Assembly (NCBI GenBank): GCA_947503775.1
Contig: CANNFE010000002.1
Coordinates: forward strand, 557,415 to 621,414
Length of the DNA stretch: 64,000 bases
Direction of reading: 5' to 3'
From: an uncultured Paracoccaceae bacterium
Lineage (GTDB): Bacteria > Pseudomonadota > Alphaproteobacteria > Rhodobacterales > Rhodobacteraceae
The translations under genes were made by a program, and so were the position numbers. Shown here one piece after another: positions 49,459-58,062 of the stretch. The notes beneath the pieces were generated by a model. It did not search any database and was not told where the DNA came from. It saw only the letters and a program-made list of their open reading frames with translations. The stretch's first letter is position 1, and every line of letters begins with the position of its first letter.

Positions 49459-50435
49459 ACGGTCTCGCGTCCGTGGGGCGCCTCCCAGTCGAGTTTTGAA
49501 TTGATCGGGATGATGCGGTTCGGGTTAATCGTCTCGTGGCTGTAGTGGTAGTGGCGGACGATATGGTCGAAGTCGACCGTCTCGGCGATGCCGGGGACCT
49601 GGTAGAGCTCGCGGGTGAAGCCCCAGAGGTGCGGATAATCCACGATCCGGCGGCGATTGCATTTGAAATGCTGGTGATAGACGAGGTCGAAGCGGACGAG
49701 CGTGGTCCAGAGCCGCCAGTCGGCCTCGGTCAGGCGGTCGCCCATCAGGTAGCGGCGGGTGGAGAGCCGGTCTTCGAGCCAGTCGAGGCTCTCGAAGAGG
49801 GGGTGGACCGCCTCATCATAGGCCTCTTGCGTGGTGGCGAAGCCGGATTTGTAGACGCCGTTGTTGACGGTGTCGTAGATGCGGGCGTTCACCGGCTCGA
49901 TGGGGTCCCGCAGGTCTTGGGGCCAATAGTCGTCGGTATTGCCGGTGATGTCGTTGAAGGCGCCGTTGAGCATGCGGATGATTTCGGAGCTTTCGTTGGA
50001 GACGATGGTCTCGCGCTGTTTATCCCATAGGATCGGGACAGTGACGCGGCCGGAGATTTTCGGGTCGGCCTTGAGGTAGATGTCGCGGGCGAAGGGCAGA
50101 TCATAGAGCGTGTCTCCGGTTGCGCCGGGATAGTCTGTTGCGAAGGTCCAGCCGTCCCCAAGCATGTCAGGATGGACGGCGGAGACGCCAATGAGGTCGG
50201 TCAGGCCCTTGAGAGCGCGGAAGACGAGTGCGCGGTGCGCCCAGGGGCAGGCATAGCTGACATAGAGGTGGTAGCGGTTCGGTTTGGCCTTGAAGCCGCC
50301 TTCGCCGGAGGGGCCGGGCGCGCCGTCTGGGGTGATCCAGTTGCGGAACTTGGCGGTGGAGCGTTTGAAGGCGCCGCCGGTGGATTTGGTGTCGTACCAG
50401 GTGTCGTGCCATTCGCCGTCGACGAGCTGTCCCAT
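49443..50435 (-). CDS. glutathionyl-hydroquinone reductase (YqjG/ECM4-type GST)
   Basis: 330 aa from ATG 50435 (MGQLVDGEWHDTWYDTKSTG). The xi-class catalytic cysteine is C63 in SYACPWAHRALVFRALKGL, and the second half (RLTEADWRLWTTLVRFDLVYH, HFKCNRRRIVDYPHLWGFTR) is diagnostic of glutathionyl-hydroquinone reductases, which strip glutathione from glutathionyl-quinone adducts. Cytosolic. It overlaps the receiver gene by 16 bases at the 3' ends. Confidence 0.93.
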   Translation of the reverse strand: MGQLVDGEWHDTWYDTKSTGGAFKRSTAKFRNWITPDGAPGPSGEGGFKAKPNRYHLYVSYACPWAHRALVFRALKGLTDLIGVSAVHPDMLGDGWTFATDYPGATGDTLYDLPFARDIYLKADPKISGRVTVPILWDKQRETIVSNESSEIIRMLNGAFNDITGNTDDYWPQDLRDPIEPVNARIYDTVNNGVYKSGFATTQEAYDEAVHPLFESLDWLEDRLSTRRYLMGDRLTEADWRLWTTLVRFDLVYHQHFKCNRRRIVDYPHLWGFTRELYQVPGIAETVDFDHIVRHYHYSHETINPNRIIPINSKLDWEAPHGRETVQVAA

Positions 50436-50778
50436 CGGATGTCCTTTCCGTTTTGCCGTTGTCCCGTCAAATAGCGCGTCCCCCGGTGCGCGCCTATTGC
50501 GCAGGGGCGCAGGGATGTCGTGCGCGGATGTCAGGCCGGACGGACGGCGCTCGCTGGCGGCTGCGCCGCAGCAACGCCCCGCCCACCGTCCCGATGGGAG
50601 AAGCGATTGCGGCGGGTGGTGGTGCAGGATATGCAGATCCGGACGACGCCCCGGTGCCGGGGCCGGAACGGAGGCGTCTGCCGGGTCGACCCAGATCGGG
50701 GACCGGTGCGGGCGCATCGTCTGAGGTGGGCAATTCCGTCCATCCTCCGGTCTTGGCACGTTCAGATCGGAGAAAGAC
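50436..50778. other. gene-free gap with 46-bp repeat copy 2 (50547-50592)
   Basis: 343 bases between divergent GST and cobalamin genes. It contains the second copy of the 46-bp repeat seen at 47509, then a G/C-rich inverted-repeat stretch around 50650-50710. I searched for cobalamin riboswitch motifs (GCCACTG, B12 box) and found none. GGAG at 50768-50773 serves the gene at 50779. Confidence 0.5.
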
Positions 50779-50964
50779 ATGACTGCATTTCCTGCTCATC
50801 TTGGACATGTCGGCGAAGCGGCCGGACACGATCACTGGCTGGCCGGTGCCGCTATTGGTGCGGCCATTGGCGTTGCGATCTGGGGCGCCTTGAAAGGGCG
50901 CAAGACCGAAGCCCCCGAAGAGGCGGAGGCCGAAGCCGAGACCGAGGAGGACGCGCCCGCATGA
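50779..50964 (+). CDS. small membrane protein, 61 aa, with HLGH/GHDHW motif
   Basis: ATG 50779 behind GGAGAAA. One membrane helix (LAGAAIGAAIGVAIWGAL) follows an N-terminus with HLGHVGEAAGHDHW, whose clustered histidines could bind metal. The tail is strongly acidic (EAPEEAEAEAETEEDAPA). It overlaps cbiX by ATGA, so it is expressed with the cobaltochelatase gene. A role in bringing cobalt to the chelatase is possible but not shown. I do not recognise a named family with certainty. Confidence 0.68.
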   Translation: MTAFPAHLGHVGEAAGHDHWLAGAAIGAAIGVAIWGALKGRKTEAPEEAEAEAETEEDAPA

Positions 50965-52151
50965 AGACGGGTGTGATGATCTGCGGGCATGGCTCGCGGA
51001 GCCAGTCGGCGGTCGATGAATTCGCGACATTGGCCGAGAGTTTGCCGGGCTATCTGCCGCCGGACTGGATGACGGAATATGGCTATCTGGAATTCGCCAA
51101 CCCGGTGATCCGGGATGGGCTCGACAAGCTGCGCGAGGCGGGCTGCGATCGGATCCTGGCGGTGCCGGGGATGCTCTTTGCGGCGATGCATGCCAAGAAC
51201 GACATTCCGACGGTGCTCAATACCTATGCGGCCAAACACGGGATCGAGGTGTCCTATGGCCGCGAGTTGGGGGTCGATCCGAAGATGATCGCGGCTGCGG
51301 CGCGCCGGATCGAGGAGGCCCTCGCCGGGGCCGATGCAGGCGGCGAGAGCGTGCCGCGCCACGAGACCTGCCTCGTCGTGATCGGACGCGGCGCGAGCGA
51401 TCCCGATGCCAATGGCAATGTCGCCAAGATTGCGCGGATGCTGGCCGAGGGGATGGGGTTCGGCTGGGTCGAGACGGGCTATTCGGGCGTCACCTTCCCG
51501 CTGGTCGAGCCGTGCCTCGAACATGCGGTAAAGCTCGGCTACCGGCGGATCGTGGTCTTTCCCTATTTCCTCTTTTCCGGGATCCTGATCGACCGGATCT
51601 ACGGTTTCACGCGCGAGGTCGCGGCGCGCCATCCGCAGATCGAGTTCGTGACGGCAGGCTACCTGGGCGATCATCCTCAGGTGCTCGAGACCTTCGCGGA
51701 ACGGATCCTGGAACAGGACGGTCCCATCCCGCCCCCCAATTGCGCGGCCTGCGCCTATCGCGAGCAGGTGCTGGCCCTCGAAGACGGGCGCCACGTCCAT
51801 ATCCGTGCGGAGGACCGGCATCACCCGGCCTTCGGGGCCGTTCCGCCGTCGGTTTGCGTCACCTGCAAATATCGCACGGCGGTTCTGGGCTTCGAGGCCG
51901 AGGTCGGCGCGGTGCAGGAAAGCCATCACCACCATGTCGAAGGACAGGGCGCCAGCGCGCCGGGCTCGAACGTGGCCGATTGCAGTTTGTGCGCGGACTT
52001 TTGCACCGGGCTCTGCCGTCTGAAGGCGCAGGACCATCACCACCACCACCATCACCACCATGGCGATCACGATCACTCCCACCACCACGCGCCTTATCCG
52101 CAAGCCGATCACCCGCATGGGCCGGAAAGTGTCCGAAAGAGACGCGCGTGA
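50961..52151 (+). CDS. cbiX: CbiX-type sirohydrochlorin/precorrin cobaltochelatase with metal-rich C-terminus
   Basis: 396 aa, longer than short CbiX. Two chelatase-fold halves: MKTGVMICGHGSRSQSAVDE with the catalytic His, and CLVVIGRGASDPDANGNVAK where His is replaced by Arg. The C-terminal third has paired cysteines (CAACAY, CVTCKY, CSLCADFCTGLC) and a run of histidines (QDHHHHHHHHHGDHDHSHHH), as in the [4Fe-4S]- and His-rich long CbiX of Bacillus megaterium. It inserts Co(II) into sirohydrochlorin. Second gene of the 50.8-57.5 kb operon. Confidence 0.9.
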   Translation: MKTGVMICGHGSRSQSAVDEFATLAESLPGYLPPDWMTEYGYLEFANPVIRDGLDKLREAGCDRILAVPGMLFAAMHAKNDIPTVLNTYAAKHGIEVSYGRELGVDPKMIAAAARRIEEALAGADAGGESVPRHETCLVVIGRGASDPDANGNVAKIARMLAEGMGFGWVETGYSGVTFPLVEPCLEHAVKLGYRRIVVFPYFLFSGILIDRIYGFTREVAARHPQIEFVTAGYLGDHPQVLETFAERILEQDGPIPPPNCAACAYREQVLALEDGRHVHIRAEDRHHPAFGAVPPSVCVTCKYRTAVLGFEAEVGAVQESHHHHVEGQGASAPGSNVADCSLCADFCTGLCRLKAQDHHHHHHHHHGDHDHSHHHAPYPQADHPHGPESVRKRRA

Positions 52152-52152
52152 T

Positions 52153-52175
52153 CTTCATCTGGCCAAAAATATGCA
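52153..52175 (-). repeat. dispersed AGATGAAG element, reversed
   Basis: Full-core copy in reverse orientation (CTTCATCTGGCCAAAAATAT then GCA), starting one base after the cbiX stop codon. The only intergenic copy in reverse orientation. Confidence 0.65.
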
Positions 52176-52219
52176 TGGCCGAGCGCAATGGCGCCCGTGC
52201 AGCCGTTCGGGGTTGAGCG

Positions 52220-52861
52220 ATGCGGCCCTACCTGTCCGATCCGGCGGCGATCTATGCCGAGAGCTTTGCCACGGTGCGGCGCGAGGCGCGGTTGGAGCGG
52301 TTTCCGGCGGGGCTCGACGCGCTGGCGGTGCGGGTCATCCATGCCTGCGGGATGATCGAGGTGGCCGATCGGCTGGCCTTTTCCGAGGATGCCCATGAGG
52401 CGGGGTATGCGGCCTTGGCGGCGGGGGTGCCGGTGCTTTGCGATTGCGAGATGGTGGCGGCGGGCGTGATCCGGTCGCTGCTTCCGGCGGGCAATGACGT
52501 CGTCGTGACGCTCAACGATCCATCCGTGCGCGGGCGGGCCGAGGTGCTGGGCACGACGCGCTCGGCGGCGGCGGTGGAGCTGTGGCGGGACCGGATCGAG
52601 GGCGCGGTCGTGGCGGTGGGCAATGCGCCGACGGCGCTGTTTCACCTGCTGGCGCGGCTTGATGACGGCTGGCCGAAACCGGCGGTTATCCTCGGCTTTC
52701 CCGTGGGCTTTGTCGGTGCGGCCGAAAGCAAGGCGGAGCTGGCGGGCAATCCGAGGGGCTGTGCCTTTGTCGCCCTGCGCGGTCGGAGGGGCGGGTCGGC
52801 CATGGCCTCGGCCGCGGTGAACGCCTTGGCCGCCGGGTTGCCGGAAGAGGCGGCGGGATGA
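52220..52861 (+). CDS. cobH: precorrin-8X methylmutase CobH
   Basis: 213 aa (MRPYLSDPAAIYAESFATVR). RVIHACGMIEVADRLAF holds the catalytic His, VPVLCDCEMVAAGV and VGNAPTALFHLL are conserved. It moves the C11 methyl to C12 to form (hydrogeno/cob)yrinic acid. ATG 52858 of cobL overlaps its stop. Confidence 0.95.
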   Translation: MRPYLSDPAAIYAESFATVRREARLERFPAGLDALAVRVIHACGMIEVADRLAFSEDAHEAGYAALAAGVPVLCDCEMVAAGVIRSLLPAGNDVVVTLNDPSVRGRAEVLGTTRSAAAVELWRDRIEGAVVAVGNAPTALFHLLARLDDGWPKPAVILGFPVGFVGAAESKAELAGNPRGCAFVALRGRRGGSAMASAAVNALAAGLPEEAAG

Positions 52862-54060
52862 GCGCGCCCTGGCTGCATATCGTCGGGATCGGCGAGGACG
52901 GGATGGACGGGCTTTTGCCTGCGACGCGGGCAGTGCTTGAAGGGGCGGAGGTCATCGTCGGCGGCGACCGGCATCACCGGCTGAGCGAGGCGGTGACGGC
53001 AGAGCGGGTCGCCTGGCCGCATCCTTTCGATGCGCTGATCGGAGCCCTCGAGGAGATGCGGGGGCGGCGGGTCGTCGTGCTCGCGACGGGCGATCCGCTT
53101 TGGTATTCGGTCGGCGCGCGGATCGGGCGATCGATCGCTCCGGCCGAGATCGTCTATCACCCGCAGCTGTCGGCGTTTCAGCTTTCGGCGGCGCGGATGG
53201 GCTGGAGCCTGGCCGATGTCGAGACGCTGACTGTGCACGGGCGCCCGGTGGAGCAGATGATCGCGTTCATCCAGCCCGATCAGAGGCTGCTGATCCTGAC
53301 GACCGGGGAGGAGACGCCGGGACAGATCGCGGCCTTCCTGACGGAGCGCGGATTTGGCGACAGTCCAATGACGGTGCTGGCCGCGATGGGCGGCAAGGAC
53401 GAGGCGCGGTTCGACGGGATCGCGCGGGATTGGGATCATGAGGTGCCGGCGTTCAATACGCTTGCGGTTGAGTGCGTGGCTGCGCCCGATGCGGCACTGT
53501 TGCCGCGTGTGCCGGGGCTGGCGGATGCGCTGTTCGTGCATGACGGGACGATGACCAAGCAGGAGGTACGGGCCGCGACGCTGGCCAAACTGATGCCGAT
53601 GCGGGGCGCGCATTTATGGGATATCGGCACGGGCTGCGGGTCGGTGGCCATCGAGTGGATGCGGGCAGCGCGCTACGCCCGCGCGACCGGGATCGAGCCG
53701 CGCGCGGACCGGCGGGCGATGGCGGCCTCGAACGCTCTGGCTTTGGGGGCGCCCAAGCTGGATCTGATCGAGGGCGAGGCGCCGGAGGTTCTGGACGGGC
53801 TGGCGCCGCCCGATGCGATCTTCATCGGCGGCGGTCTGAGCGGGGGTGTCTTCGATGCGGCCTGGGAGGCACTTCGGCCCTTAGGGCGGCTCGTGGCCAA
53901 TGCGGTGACGCTCGAAAGCGAGGCGGAGCTGGTGCGGCTGCACGGGCTCCATGGCGGAGAGCTGGTGCGACTTCAGGTGCACCGCGCCGAGCCGGTCGGG
54001 CGCTTTTCGGGATGGCGTCCGGGCATGCCCGTCGTGCAGTGGAGCCTGGTCAAGCGATGA
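52858..54060 (+). CDS. cobL: precorrin-6Y C5,15-methyltransferase (decarboxylating) CobL (CbiET fusion)
   Basis: 400 aa fusion: CbiE-type SAM methyltransferase in residues 1-200 (LHIVGIGEDGMDGLLPATRA, GDPLWYSVGARIG) and a CbiT Rossmann methyltransferase from about 225 (MTKQEVRAATLAKLMPMRGA, WDIGTGCGSVAIEWMRAA). It methylates C5 and C15 and decarboxylates the C12 acetate. Overlaps cobH by 4 bases (ATGA). Confidence 0.95.
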   Translation: MSAPWLHIVGIGEDGMDGLLPATRAVLEGAEVIVGGDRHHRLSEAVTAERVAWPHPFDALIGALEEMRGRRVVVLATGDPLWYSVGARIGRSIAPAEIVYHPQLSAFQLSAARMGWSLADVETLTVHGRPVEQMIAFIQPDQRLLILTTGEETPGQIAAFLTERGFGDSPMTVLAAMGGKDEARFDGIARDWDHEVPAFNTLAVECVAAPDAALLPRVPGLADALFVHDGTMTKQEVRAATLAKLMPMRGAHLWDIGTGCGSVAIEWMRAARYARATGIEPRADRRAMAASNALALGAPKLDLIEGEAPEVLDGLAPPDAIFIGGGLSGGVFDAAWEALRPLGRLVANAVTLESEAELVRLHGLHGGELVRLQVHRAEPVGRFSGWRPGMPVVQWSLVKR

Positions 54061-54080
54061 GGCCGGTGGCACGCGGGGGA

Positions 54081-54107
54081 TTTGCATATTTTTGGCCAGA
54101 TGAAGGA
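54081..54107 (+). repeat. dispersed AGATGAAG element
   Basis: Full-core copy 21 bases after the cobL stop. Its last bases (GATGAAGGA) run into the start region of cobI and could act as a ribosome site for the ATG at 54110. Confidence 0.65.
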
Positions 54108-54127
54108 TCATGCGGGGAGAGCGGCCC

Positions 54128-54829
54128 GTGAGCGGTGTCCTTTTCGGGGTCGGGCTGGGGCCTGGCGATCCGGAGCTGATGACGGTAAAGGCGCAGCGGC
54201 TGATCTCGGGGGCGGCGGTGATCGCCTATCCGGCGCTGGCGGGGGCGGAGAGCTTTGCGCGGTCGATCGCGGCTGGAGTGATCCGGGAGGGGGTGCGGGA
54301 GATCGTGATGGATGTGCCGATGAGCGTGGAGCGGGGGCCGGCCCAGGCGGCCTATGATGCGGGGGCGGCCGAGATCGCGGAGGCGCTGGAGGGTGGATCG
54401 GACGTGGTCTGTCTTTGCGAGGGCGATCCGTTCTTCTATGGCTCGTTCATGTATCTTTATGCGCGGCTCTCGGGGCGGTTCACCTGCGAGGTCGTTCCCG
54501 GAGTGACGTCGATGACCGCCTGCGCGGCGGTGGCGGGGCTGCCGCTCGCGGCGCGCAAGGAGGCGGTGACGGTTCTGCCGGGGCCGCTGCCCGAGGCGGA
54601 GCTGTTGCGGCGGATCGAGGGAAGCGAGACGGCGGTGATCATGAAGGTCGGGCGGCATCTGGAGAAGATCCGGCGGGTGCTGTCCGCGGCAGGCCGGGCG
54701 GAGGGCGCGGTCTATGTGGAGCGCGCCTCGCTTGGGGCGGAGCGGGTGATGCCGCTGGCAGACGCGCCGGAGCGGGCGCCCTATTTTTCGATGATCCTGG
54801 CTGTGAAGGGAGGCGATCCATGGCTTTGA
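54128..54829 (+). CDS. cobI: precorrin-2 C20-methyltransferase CobI
   Basis: 233 aa from GTG 54128 (VSGVLFGVGLGPGDPELMTV), which aligns with the usual family N-terminus and has GGGGAGAG upstream; ATG 54110 would add six residues. GVGLGPGDPEL and LCEGDPFFYGSFMYLYARL and VPGVTSMTACAA are the tetrapyrrole methylase motifs. It methylates C20 of precorrin-2 using SAM. Confidence 0.94.
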   Translation: MSGVLFGVGLGPGDPELMTVKAQRLISGAAVIAYPALAGAESFARSIAAGVIREGVREIVMDVPMSVERGPAQAAYDAGAAEIAEALEGGSDVVCLCEGDPFFYGSFMYLYARLSGRFTCEVVPGVTSMTACAAVAGLPLAARKEAVTVLPGPLPEAELLRRIEGSETAVIMKVGRHLEKIRRVLSAAGRAEGAVYVERASLGAERVMPLADAPERAPYFSMILAVKGGDPWL

Positions 54830-54893
54830 TGTGGACCGCGTCCTGGCCTTGCGCCGGGACCTCTCGGCCGGGTTCTAGCAAATGGCGCGCTCG

Positions 54894-56693
54894 ATGACGC
54901 CGGTCGTTCTGGCGCTGTCGGCCTCGGGCGAGGCGGTCGCGCGGCAGGTGGCCGAGGCGCTGGGCGCGCCGCTTCACGGGCGCGCGGGCCGGGTGAGCGG
55001 CGCCGATGCGGTCTTTGCCGATGCGCTGGTGCATGCGCGGGATCTCTTCGCGGCGGGGATCCCGGTGATCGGCGTCTGCGCGAGCGGGATCCTGATCCGG
55101 GCGGTGGCGCCGATGCTGTCGGATAAGCGGCGGGAGCCTCCGGTCGTGTCGGTGTCCGATGACGGGTCGGTCGTCGTGCCCCTGCTTGGCGGGCATCGCG
55201 GGGCGAACCGGCTGGCGCGGCAGATCGCGGAGGCGCTCGGCGGCAAGGCGGCGGTGACGACGGCGGGGGATGTGGCGCTTGGCGTGGCCCTGGACGAGCC
55301 GCCGGAGGGCTGGCGGCTGGTCAATCCGGGCGATGCGAAGGGCGCGATGGCGGGCCTTCTGTCGGGCGGCGGTGTGCGCCTGGACGGAGAGGCGGCCGAG
55401 GCGGCGACATGGCTGCGCGGCCTGCCGGAGGGCGATGACCTTCGGATCAGCTGCACGATGGCGCCCGAAGAGGCGGGGCCGGATCATCTGGTCTTTGCGC
55501 CGCAGCGGCTGGCGCTTGGCGTCGGCTGCGCGCGGAACTGCCCGCCCGAGGAGCTGTCGGAGCTGGTGCGCGAGACGCTGGCCTCCGCCGGACTTGATCC
55601 GGCGGCTCTGGCTTCGGTCTCGACTATCGATCTGAAGGCGGACGAGCCTGCGGTGATCGCTTTGGCCACGGAGTTGGGTGTGTCGCTGCGGCTTTTCACG
55701 GCGGCTGAGCTGGAGGCCGAGGCGGAGCGGCTGGCGATGCCGTCGGAGGTCGTCTTTGCCGAAGTGGGCTGCCATGGGGTGAGCGAAGGGGCGGCCCTGG
55801 CGCAGGGCGGCCCGGAGGCAGGGCTTCATGTCGTTAAGCGCAAGACGGCAAATGCGACCTGTGCCGTGGCGCTGGCTCTGGAGCCTCTAGTGGAGTTGCG
55901 CGGGCGGCCGCGGGGGCGGCTTTCGGTGATCGGAATCGGGCCTGGACAGGCCGATTGGCGCACGCCCGAGGCCTCGAGATTGATTGCAGAGGCCGAAGAG
56001 CTGGTGGGCTACGGGCTTTACATCGATCTGCTCGGCCCGCTGGCGGCGGGCAAGGCACGCTCGGATTTCCCGCTGGGCGGGGAGGAGGATCGGTGCCGCT
56101 ATGCGCTTGAGCGGGCGGGCGAGGGCCGCGATGTAGCGCTGATTTGCTCGGGCGATGCGGGGATCTACGCGATGGGCGCGCTGGTTTTTGAGCTGCTAGG
56201 GCGCTCCGAGAAGGGGGTGAGCGATGCGGCGCGCCGGGTGGAAGTTGTCTGCGCGCCGGGCGTGTCGGCCTTGCAGGCGGCGGCGGCGCGGGCGGGAGCG
56301 CCTTTGGGGCATGATTTCTGCGCGATCTCGCTGAGCGATCTGCTGACGCCGCGCGCCGATATCATCCGGCGCATCAAGGCGGCGGCAGAGGGGGATTTCG
56401 TGATCGCCTTCTATAATCCCGTGTCCAAGCGGCGGCGCACCCTGCTGGCCGAGGCGCGCGAGACGTTGCTAGGGCATCGGCCGCCCGACACGCCGGTTCT
56501 GCTCGCCTCGTCGCTGGGGCGGCCCGAGGAGGAAATCCGGTATCGGCGGCTCGATGCGCTGGAGGTGGATGAGGTGGATATGCTGACGGTTGTGCTGGTC
56601 GGCTCGTCGCAGTCGCGGTTGGTGCAATTGGGCGAGGGGCCGAGAATGGTGACGCCGCGGGGCTATGCGGCGAAGGCCTTTGCGGGAGGGTAA
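54894..56693 (+). CDS. cobJ: fused cobalt-precorrin-5A hydrolase (CbiG) and precorrin-3B C17-methyltransferase (CobJ)
   Basis: 599 aa (603 from ATG 54882). Residues about 1-335 form a full CbiG: CbiG_N (GIPVIGVCASGILIRAVAPM, VPLLGGHRGANRLA), linker, CbiG_C (LGVGCARNCPPEELSELV, TIDLKADEPAVIALA). Residues about 345-599 are CobJ/CbiH (LSVIGIGPGQADWRTPEASR, ICSGDAGIYAMGALVFELL, IAFYNPVSKRRRTLLAEA). CbiG opens the ring-contraction lactone and releases acetaldehyde in the cobalt-early route; CobJ methylates C17 during contraction. Confidence 0.92.
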   Translation: MTPVVLALSASGEAVARQVAEALGAPLHGRAGRVSGADAVFADALVHARDLFAAGIPVIGVCASGILIRAVAPMLSDKRREPPVVSVSDDGSVVVPLLGGHRGANRLARQIAEALGGKAAVTTAGDVALGVALDEPPEGWRLVNPGDAKGAMAGLLSGGGVRLDGEAAEAATWLRGLPEGDDLRISCTMAPEEAGPDHLVFAPQRLALGVGCARNCPPEELSELVRETLASAGLDPAALASVSTIDLKADEPAVIALATELGVSLRLFTAAELEAEAERLAMPSEVVFAEVGCHGVSEGAALAQGGPEAGLHVVKRKTANATCAVALALEPLVELRGRPRGRLSVIGIGPGQADWRTPEASRLIAEAEELVGYGLYIDLLGPLAAGKARSDFPLGGEEDRCRYALERAGEGRDVALICSGDAGIYAMGALVFELLGRSEKGVSDAARRVEVVCAPGVSALQAAAARAGAPLGHDFCAISLSDLLTPRADIIRRIKAAAEGDFVIAFYNPVSKRRRTLLAEARETLLGHRPPDTPVLLASSLGRPEEEIRYRRLDALEVDEVDMLTVVLVGSSQSRLVQLGEGPRMVTPRGYAAKAFAGG

Positions 56694-56703
56694 GTCGGGC
56701 TCA

Positions 56704-56730
56704 TGCATATTTTTTACAAGATGAAAAGGA
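56704..56730 (+). repeat. dispersed AGATGAAAAGG element, variant
   Basis: Variant (TGCATATTTTTTACAAGATG then AAAAGGA) 11 bases after the cobJ stop. Its 3' end AAAAGGAG is the ribosome site of cobM (6 bases before the GTG). Confidence 0.6.
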
Positions 56731-56737
56731 GCGCGGC

Positions 56738-57541
56738 GTGACCGTCTATTTCATCGGAGCCGGACCGGGAGATCCGGAGCTTCTGACGCTAAAGGCGGCG
56801 CGGATCATCGGGGCTTGCCCGGTCTGTCTTTACGCGGGATCGCTTGTGCCCGCGGAGGTCGTGGCCGGGGCGCCGGAGGGCGCGCTGGTCCGCGACACGG
56901 CGCCCATGACGCTGGAGGAGACCCATGCGGAGATCGCGGCGGCGCAGGGGCGCGGGGAGGATGTCGCGCGGGTGCATTCGGGCGATCCGTCGCTTTACGG
57001 AGCGATCGCAGAGCAGATCCGGCTGCTGCGGCAGGACGGGATCCCCTACGAGATCGTGCCGGGGGTTCCGGCCTATGCGGCGGCGGCTGCGGCTTTGGGC
57101 CAGGAGCTGACCGTGCCGGAGATCGGGCAGTCGATCGTGCTGACGCGGATGTCGATGAAGTCGACGGCGATGCCGGGCGGCGAGACGCTGGAGAATTTTG
57201 CGCGCACGGGCACGACGCTGGCGATCCATCTGGGGATCCGGGCGCTACGCGAGATCGAGCGGCAGTTGGTGCCGCATTACGGGGCCGATTGCCCGGTCGT
57301 GGTCGCCTACCGGGCAAGCTGGCCGGATGCGGTCTATCTGCGCGGGACTTTGGGCGATATCCGCGACAAGGTGCGGGAGGCCAAGATCACGCGGACGGCG
57401 CTGATCCTCGTCGGTCCGGTGCTGGGTCAGGTCCGGGATTTCCGCGATTCGGCGCTCTATGACGGCGCGCGTCCGCATGTTCTGCGGCCACGGCTTGTCG
57501 AATCGGGCGAAAACAAGGCAAGCATGGAACCAGATGGGTAA
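56738..57541 (+). CDS. cobM: precorrin-4 C11-methyltransferase CobM
   Basis: 267 aa from GTG 56738 behind AAGGAG. VYFIGAGPGDPELLTLKAAR, VHSGDPSLYGAIAEQI, VPGVPAYAAAAAALGQELT and VYRASWPD-like VVVAYRASWPDAVYLRGTL identify the C11 methylase (CobM/CbiF). Last gene of the cobalamin operon. cobF, cobG and cobK are not seen. Confidence 0.94.
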   Translation: MTVYFIGAGPGDPELLTLKAARIIGACPVCLYAGSLVPAEVVAGAPEGALVRDTAPMTLEETHAEIAAAQGRGEDVARVHSGDPSLYGAIAEQIRLLRQDGIPYEIVPGVPAYAAAAAALGQELTVPEIGQSIVLTRMSMKSTAMPGGETLENFARTGTTLAIHLGIRALREIERQLVPHYGADCPVVVAYRASWPDAVYLRGTLGDIRDKVREAKITRTALILVGPVLGQVRDFRDSALYDGARPHVLRPRLVESGENKASMEPDG

Positions 57542-57587
57542 CCTGTAGTTAAGGCGTTGCTTTTATAGCAGGTGGGGGAGGTTCGCG

Positions 57588-57932
57588 ATGTCGACATATC
57601 TGTCCAAGGAGATCCGCGAGGGGCTGGAAGCGGCGCAACGCAAGTCGCTCAAGCAATCTGCGCGTCTGCGCCTGATGGCCGGGAACAAGACCTATCCCGT
57701 GATCCGCATCTGGGAGACCGGCTTCGCCTTGGATCTGGAGGAAGCGCCATCGCTGCGCGGGCTGGTCGATCTGTTCGATGGCAGCCGCCATGTGGCGCAA
57801 TGTCTGGTCGTTGCCAGTCAGGATGACGGCGGCGAGCGTCATTTCGAATTCAAGCGCCGCTCCCGGGTCGAGGACGAGATGCCGGTCGATTTCGAGCGGG
57901 CCGAGAATGCCCCGGTGGCGCTTCTGACCTGA
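57588..57932 (+). CDS. hypothetical protein, 114 aa
   Basis: MSTYLSKEIREGLEAAQRKS begins a soluble protein with a basic N-terminal helix, then a probable beta-rich part (YPVIRIWETGFALDLEEAP, SRHVAQCLVVASQDDGGERH, FEFKRRSRVEDEMPVDFERA). It may be PilZ-like in fold, but the RxxxR/DxSxxG signature is not seen, so I leave it unnamed. A GGGGGAGG ribosome site precedes the ATG. It follows cobM by 46 bases, so it may be read through from the cobalamin operon. Confidence 0.72.
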   Translation: MSTYLSKEIREGLEAAQRKSLKQSARLRLMAGNKTYPVIRIWETGFALDLEEAPSLRGLVDLFDGSRHVAQCLVVASQDDGGERHFEFKRRSRVEDEMPVDFERAENAPVALLT

Positions 57933-58062
57933 GACCGGAGGCTTCCTCTTAAAGGGGGCGGTTCGCTCTGATCGTCTATCGAGAGCGCGCTGGATCGTTG
58001 ACGCCGGGTGTCTTTGATGGTCAGTCAGGGTTTCTCTCTTTTTTAGAAGCTGGGATTTTGAT

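Noticed and set aside
50600..50778. Possible second cobalamin riboswitch before the cbiX operon
   Set aside because: The stretch has CCGGTG and G/C hairpins, but no B12 box, GCCACTG or ACTGTAAGCGG landmark.
54829..54893. Short in-frame remnant (VDRVLALRRDLSAGF) between cobI and cobJ
   Set aside because: Fifteen codons with no ribosome site; too short to tell a gene remnant from chance.
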